Made by a program: the position numbers and the translations under genes. This document shows positions 63,229-64,000 of a DNA stretch of 64,000 nucleotides, piece after piece (positions within the stretch are counted from its first letter, which is position 1; every line of letters starts with the position of its first letter). Location: positions 124,001 to 188,000 of the forward strand of contig NZ_FNZE01000001.1 of the NCBI RefSeq assembly GCF_900109175.1, in the 5' to 3' direction. The DNA comes from Pseudomonas linyingensis (GTDB lineage Bacteria; Pseudomonadota; Gammaproteobacteria; Pseudomonadales; Pseudomonadaceae). The notes below the pieces were generated by a model. The model was not told the DNA's origin and did not search any database. It worked only from the letters and a program-made list of their open reading frames with translations.

Positions 63229-64000
63229 TTACGCGGCCTGCGCCTCGCTCTGGCGCAGGGCGCGGTTCAGCGCGCTGAACAGGGCGCGGAAGCTGGCGGT
63301 GGTCAGGTTGGCGTCGATGCCGGCGCCGTGCAGCGGACGGCCGCCGTCGACGCGCAGCTCGATATAGGCCGCGGCCTTGGCGTTGCTGCCACCGCCGATG
63401 GCGTGTTCGCTGTAGTCCATCACCTCGACACTCACCGGCAGGGCGGCGACCAGTGCTTCCAGCGGACCGTTGCCGGTACCGCGCAGCGTCTGCACGGCGC
63501 CGTCGCGCTCGACCTCCACTTCCACCGTGGTGACGCCGTTTTCTTCCTGCAGGCGATGGCCCTTGAGGGCGAAGGTCGCCGGGCCCTGCAGGTATTCCTC
63601 GACCAGCAGGTCGTGGATCTGTCGCGCGCTCATCTCCAGGCCGTGGCGGTCGGTCTCGCGCTGCACCACCTGGCTGAACTCGATCTGCATGCGCCGCGGC
63701 AGGCTGATGCCGTACTCCTGCTCGAGCAGGAAGGTGATGCCGCCTTTGCCGGACTGGCTGTTGACGCGGATCACCGCCTCGTAGCTGCGGCCGAGGTCGG
63801 CCGGGTCGATCGGCAGGTAGGGCACTTCCCAGACGCCTTTGGGGTCCTGCTGGGCGAAGCCCTTGCGGATCGCGTCCTGGTGCGAGCCGGAGAAGGCAGT
63901 GTGCACCAGGTCGCCGACGTAGGGGTGACGCGGGTGCACCGGCAGCTGGTTGCACTCCTCGACCACCTTGCGCACGCCGTCGATGTCGGAGAAGTCCAGC
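63229..64000 (-). CDS. leuA: 2-isopropylmalate synthase, C-terminal part (runs off window)
   Basis: First enzyme of leucine synthesis. The open frame continues upstream past base 64000, leaving 257 C-terminal residues here. The segment [32 protein letters not shown] belongs to the end of the catalytic TIM barrel, with [14 protein letters not shown]. The C-terminal regulatory LeuA dimer domain ([26 protein letters not shown]) is complete. The truncation is only by the window edge. Confidence 0.96.
   Translation of the reverse strand, partial: LDFSDIDGVRKVVEECNQLPVHPRHPYVGDLVHTAFSGSHQDAIRKGFAQQDPKGVWEVPYLPIDPADLGRSYEAVIRVNSQSGKGGITFLLEQEYGISLPRRMQIEFSQVVQRETDRHGLEMSARQIHDLLVEEYLQGPATFALKGHRLQEENGVTTVEVEVERDGAVQTLRGTGNGPLEALVAALPVSVEVMDYSEHAIGGGSNAKAAAYIELRVDGGRPLHGAGIDANLTTASFRALFSALNRALRQSEAQAA

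Overview
The window comes from the chromosome of a high-GC gammaproteobacterium, almost certainly a Pseudomonas. The order of the housekeeping genes (proA-nadD-rsfS-rlmH-mrdA-rodA-mltB-rlpA-dacC-DUF493-lipB-lipA, then lnt-corC-ybeY-phoH-miaB, hemL-thiE-thiD, hrpB, rhlE) is the order I recall from Pseudomonas genomes. The protein sequences are typical of the genus. I see no insertion sequence, prophage, CRISPR array, rRNA or tRNA. The first and last genes (soxA and leuA) run off the window edges.

Bases 1-14284 form an accessory catabolic island, nearly all on the minus strand. It encodes what looks like a complete route from creatinine to pyruvate. Creatininase (crnA) makes creatine. Creatinase (creA) makes sarcosine and urea. 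Heterotetrameric sarcosine oxidase (soxB, soxD, soxA; soxG must lie outside) makes glycine and one-carbon units. Serine hydroxymethyltransferase (glyA) makes serine, and an iron-sulfur serine dehydratase (sdaA) makes pyruvate. An NCS1-type permease and an MHS-type MFS transporter lie beside crnA and creA and are the likely importers. Two AraC regulators with DJ-1/GATase-like N-terminal domains accompany the enzymes. A 36-nt sequence (30 of 36 identical) lies upstream of both crnA and creA and is a candidate shared operator or promoter.

Bases 14285-19320 are a transition zone. It holds a non-coding stretch with DnaA-box-like sequences, a hemerythrin-fold protein that has lost iron ligands, an NAD(P)-binding protein, an LrgA/LrgB membrane pair, a DedA-PAP2 fusion and the glycosylase Mpg.

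Bases 19450-53700 are conserved core. They cover proline and NAD synthesis, ribosome factors, the rod-shape peptidoglycan machinery, lipoate synthesis, apolipoprotein N-acylation, the ybeX-ybeY-ybeZ/miaB cluster, haem and thiamine synthesis, an acyl-CoA dehydrogenase, RNA modification, a globin, an Lrp regulator, metal efflux, two RNA helicases and assorted small proteins. A strong plus-strand terminator at 44532-44554, with no plus-strand gene upstream, suggests a small RNA.

Bases 53860-64000 carry an aminotransferase/omega-amidase pair, the sulfite dehydrogenase sorAB, a flavin reductase, a cupin, an MFS exporter, a DUF2238 protein, the ribosome-rescue factor arfB, two glutathione transferases and the C-terminal half of leuA. 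Short palindromes of the CTCTCCCG/CGGGAGAG type and other inverted repeats are scattered between genes throughout.
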